Shown piece after piece: positions 61,630-64,000 of a DNA stretch of 64,000 bases; within the stretch, counting starts at the first letter, position 1; each line of letters begins with the position of its first letter. The DNA comes from Mycoemilia scoparia. Its lineage: Eukaryota; Kickxellomycota; Kickxellomycetes; Kickxellales; Kickxellaceae. Under the pieces are notes generated by a model. The model was given only the letters and a program-made list of their open reading frames with translations, did not search any database and had not been told where the DNA came from. The position numbers and the translations under genes are program-made. Location of the stretch: positions 1 through 64,000 of the forward strand of contig JANBPU010000018.1 in assembly GCA_027575805.1 (NCBI GenBank), given 5' to 3'.

Positions 61630-62328
61630 ATGGCAAGGAGTGGACGAGTCTCCATAGCCTCCCTAAACAGCCGCGCCTTCCACATGTCTCAAACATTCAA
61701 GGCCGAAAGCACTGAAGCCACAGAACCTATTCCTAAGCCAACAGCAGGAAGCGCACCAAACCCAAAAATCGACGCAATTGTAGATCAAGTATCAAAGCTC
61801 ACTCTACTTGAGACCGCAGATTTGGTAGAAGCACTCAAGGTAAATATGCACTTTACATTAATGGATCGCACTCAACAAGAGGAGGGAGAGAGAGAGAGAG
61901 AGATTTGTTTCCAACCTATTATTGGCATTATACGTGATAATGGTTTTATTGAAAGATTATCGGATATATTTTTGGGTTATTATATATCTATGTAGACTCG
62001 TCTAAATATCACAGAGTCTGTGCAAGTCGTTGCCGGTGGAGCTGCTGGTGCACCAGGTGCTGGCGCTGCTGCTGCCGCCCCTGCTGAAGAAGCCGAAAAA
62101 CCGGTCGAAAAGACCGAATTCAAGGTCAAGCTAGAAAAGATTGATGCTGCCCAGAAGGCCAAGGTTATTCGCGAAATCAAGGGACTGATCCCAGACATGA
62201 ACCTTGTTGCTGCCAAAAAGTTTGTAGAAGGAGCCCCCAAGGTCATTAAGGAGTCTGCTCCAAAGGATGAGGCCGAAAAGATCAAGAAGACACTGGAAGC
62301 TCTTGGAGCCACCGTTGTTTTGGAATAA
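61630..62328 (+). CDS. Mitochondrial ribosomal protein bL12m (L7/L12)
   Basis: Exons are 61630..61839 and 61996..62328, giving 180 residues. A basic presequence (MARSGRVSIASLNSRAFHMS) is followed by the N-terminal dimerisation helices (IDAIVDQVSKLTLLETADLV), an Ala/Gly hinge (GAPGAGAAAAAP) and the L7/L12 C-terminal domain: EFKVKLEKIDAAQKAKVIRE, NLVAAKKFVEGAPKVIKE and EKIKKTLEALGATVVLE. It forms the mitoribosome stalk that recruits translation factors. A (GA)n run lies in the intron (61885-61902). Confidence 0.96.
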
Positions 62329-62940
62329 TATATGCTGCAGACGCATTAGACTAGATTTGGTGAATATATAAAAACGTATTTTGTGTGTTTGATAATCTCC
62401 AGGAATAGAATTACGCACTTCTCACCCACACAGGCAAATGTTTTTACGTAAAACTTTATATTTGAAAAGACATTGTGAGTTGTAAAATATGGCTATTTAT
62501 ATAATATGTATCCCCAATGCATCTATTTCTATGGTCGGATTCCTGGTAAAACAAATCATGAGGATAAAGCATTGAATAAATATTTGACCAGGTTTCGCCA
62601 GGCCTTAGACAAAATTGGTGGATCTTCAGATGCTGCATACTGGATAGATACCCTACGTTTATGCCATATAATATATTCTGGGGTAGCATTGGAGACATTA
62701 TTCTTGTGAACTTTCAGGAGACTTTGTCATATAAGCAGCAACATTGAAAAAGCGTAAATGATTTGTAAAGTTGTATTAGAAAGTCACAGTTAAAAGAGGT
62801 TAGGTTATATAAAGAAATGGCAGATCGCGTGGTAGAATCAAAATGAAATAGAATAGCCACCGTATGTTGAAATGTGTAAAGAGGATATTTAGGAGCGATA
62901 TGATATCGAGACAGAATGAAAGAATGAAGAAAAAATGGCT
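62329..62940. other. Convergent intergenic region between bL12m and RhoGDI
   Basis: 612 bp of AT-rich sequence. A short plus-strand frame (62506-62709) lacks motifs. Nothing supported. Confidence 0.5.
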
Positions 62941-64000
62941 CTACCAGTCTTTCTTTATCTCCATGAGCCAAGAGAACTTAAGGTAAGTAGTCTTGTCGTC
63001 ATCAATGAACTTGCACTACACAATTCAAAAAGAAATGACAAATCCAATCATTGTTAGTGGTATTTTGTTGTTATTTGGATATGGAAATATTTACAACCAC
63101 GTTATAAATGCATGTATATAATACATTCACAACAATGGCTCTTGCGCAAAGGATGCAAGTTTTGATTAAACAAGTTACTTACGTTGGCAGTGTATTTACC
63201 ACGGGCAAGCATGCCTTGAGGTGCCTCTTCTTTGGGGAACTACAGAGTAGCAATAATGAGTTGTGTTTTATGTCAAATCAGTAACAATATCTGAATGCCA
63301 GCGAAACAAATATGATATGCGTTTGTACCATATCTTACCTTAATCTCAATTTCTTTATCACTAGGACCATAGCTACCAATCATACAGTCGATGGTACCAG
63401 CTATAGAAACAGATTATAGTGGATAAATGTCAGCGCCCAGAGTCATGACATCAAGATTCTAAAAATACATGGCATGCATAGCAATATTATCAACAGCTTA
63501 CTTGATAGACCATGGCGCTTGTAAGATTGAAGGAACTTCAAGCCGCAAACGATGTCATTAAGAACCCTATAAACATACATTGTGCATCAAATGCCAGATA
63601 AGCATGTTATAAAAATAGACCAATTTCCCTTTTAATATGATAACAGCGACTCAAAAACACCGAAGCTTACTTGAAGCGAATCTTTAGGATATAAGAAACG
63701 CCTTCCTTGATGACAATAGGCTTCTTTTTAATTTCATCGAGAGCAGCTGGGCCTATAAGCATTTAAAAGCGCAAGAGAATGTTAGTGGGTTGGCGGTGGT
63801 ATTGATGGTACGTGGTGTGTTGCATAGAAAAAGGCGGGCTTATAAACAAGGTCCAGTCTAGGCTGCAACATAAAGGGTGCAGAAACCAACATACTAGACG
63901 TGGTTTAGGTGGAATCAAATATCAATTTGAGCTTACTTTTGTCAGAAAGGTCAATGATGATGTCATCGCGTCCTTCAATTTCAAGGCCAAGTGACAAGAT
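62941..64000 (-). CDS. RDI1: Rho GDP-dissociation inhibitor, 5' part outside window
   Basis: Exons seen: >64000..63937, 63752..63671, 63566..63502, 63400..63339, 63239..63183, 63015..62941; the start lies beyond 64000. RhoGDI extracts prenylated Rho/Cdc42 from membranes. The immunoglobulin-like fold is recognisable: ILSLGLEIEGRDDIIIDLS, KKPIVIKEGVSYILKIRFK, NDIVCGLKFLQSYKRHGL, MIGSYGPSDKEIEIKFPKEE, APQGMLARGKYTA, FIDDDKTTYLKFSW and the C-terminal MEIKKDW. All junctions keep phase. The regulatory N-terminal arm is not in the window. Confidence 0.95.

Noticed and set aside
62506..62709. Small plus-strand frame between bL12m and RhoGDI
   Set aside because: Its first ATG context is poor and there is no recognisable domain; most likely chance.

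Overview
The window is a gene-dense, intron-rich nuclear segment of a fungus. About 21 spliced or single-exon genes can be rebuilt with consistent reading phase; most introns are 70-125 nt. The head-to-head FET3/FTR1 reductive iron-uptake pair and the ergosterol-type 3-keto reductase point to Fungi. Retained LENG8/THP3, Rab2, USP36-type and BARD1-like BRCT genes, frequent small exons and the lack of any yeast-like compaction suggest an early-diverging ('zygomycete'-grade) lineage. That placement is inference; no rRNA is present to confirm it.

Layout. 1-4502: 3' part of a large low-complexity protein with an APSES/KilA-N-like DNA-binding domain, followed by a decayed coding-like stretch. 5974-12435: Maf-type pyrophosphatase, LENG8/THP3 (13 exons), mitochondrial ribosomal mL44. 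12571-22730: TAF6, MCM5 (15 exons), PP2A B56 subunit. 23785-27274: V-ATPase catalytic subunit Vma1 carrying a 410-residue intein. 28305-33737: NuA4 subunit Eaf6, proteasome ATPase Rpt1, USP36/Ubp10-type deubiquitinase. 33870-41477: tandem-BRCT protein, complex I NDUFS6, Rab2, OST subunit DAD1/Ost2, HemK-type glutamine methyltransferase. 42262-47488: FET3, FTR1 and two small cysteine-containing, probably secreted products. 48534-52832: Erg27-type reductase and a PPR-like mitochondrial protein. 53441-62328: RS-rich nuclear protein, OTU1 deubiquitinase, CCR4-NOT subunit Not3/5, mitochondrial bL12m. 62941-end: RhoGDI, cut by the window edge.

The most notable item is the VMA1 intein. It sits at the same site as the Saccharomyces VDE intein and keeps all splicing residues, but both catalytic aspartates of its LAGLIDADG endonuclease are gone. 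Other signals not explained by the genes are: a MITE-like family (six copies plus a fragment, two copies inside introns of MCM5 and NOT3); two further short dispersed repeat families; four exact ATCTGAT motifs in the FET3/FTR1 divergent promoter; GC-AG introns; and very small exons, including a candidate 1-nt exon in OTU1 and an ATG-only first exon in VMA1.

Exon coordinates were derived by eye from splice signals, reading phase and family conservation, not from transcripts. Protein family names rest on recognised motifs, not database searches.
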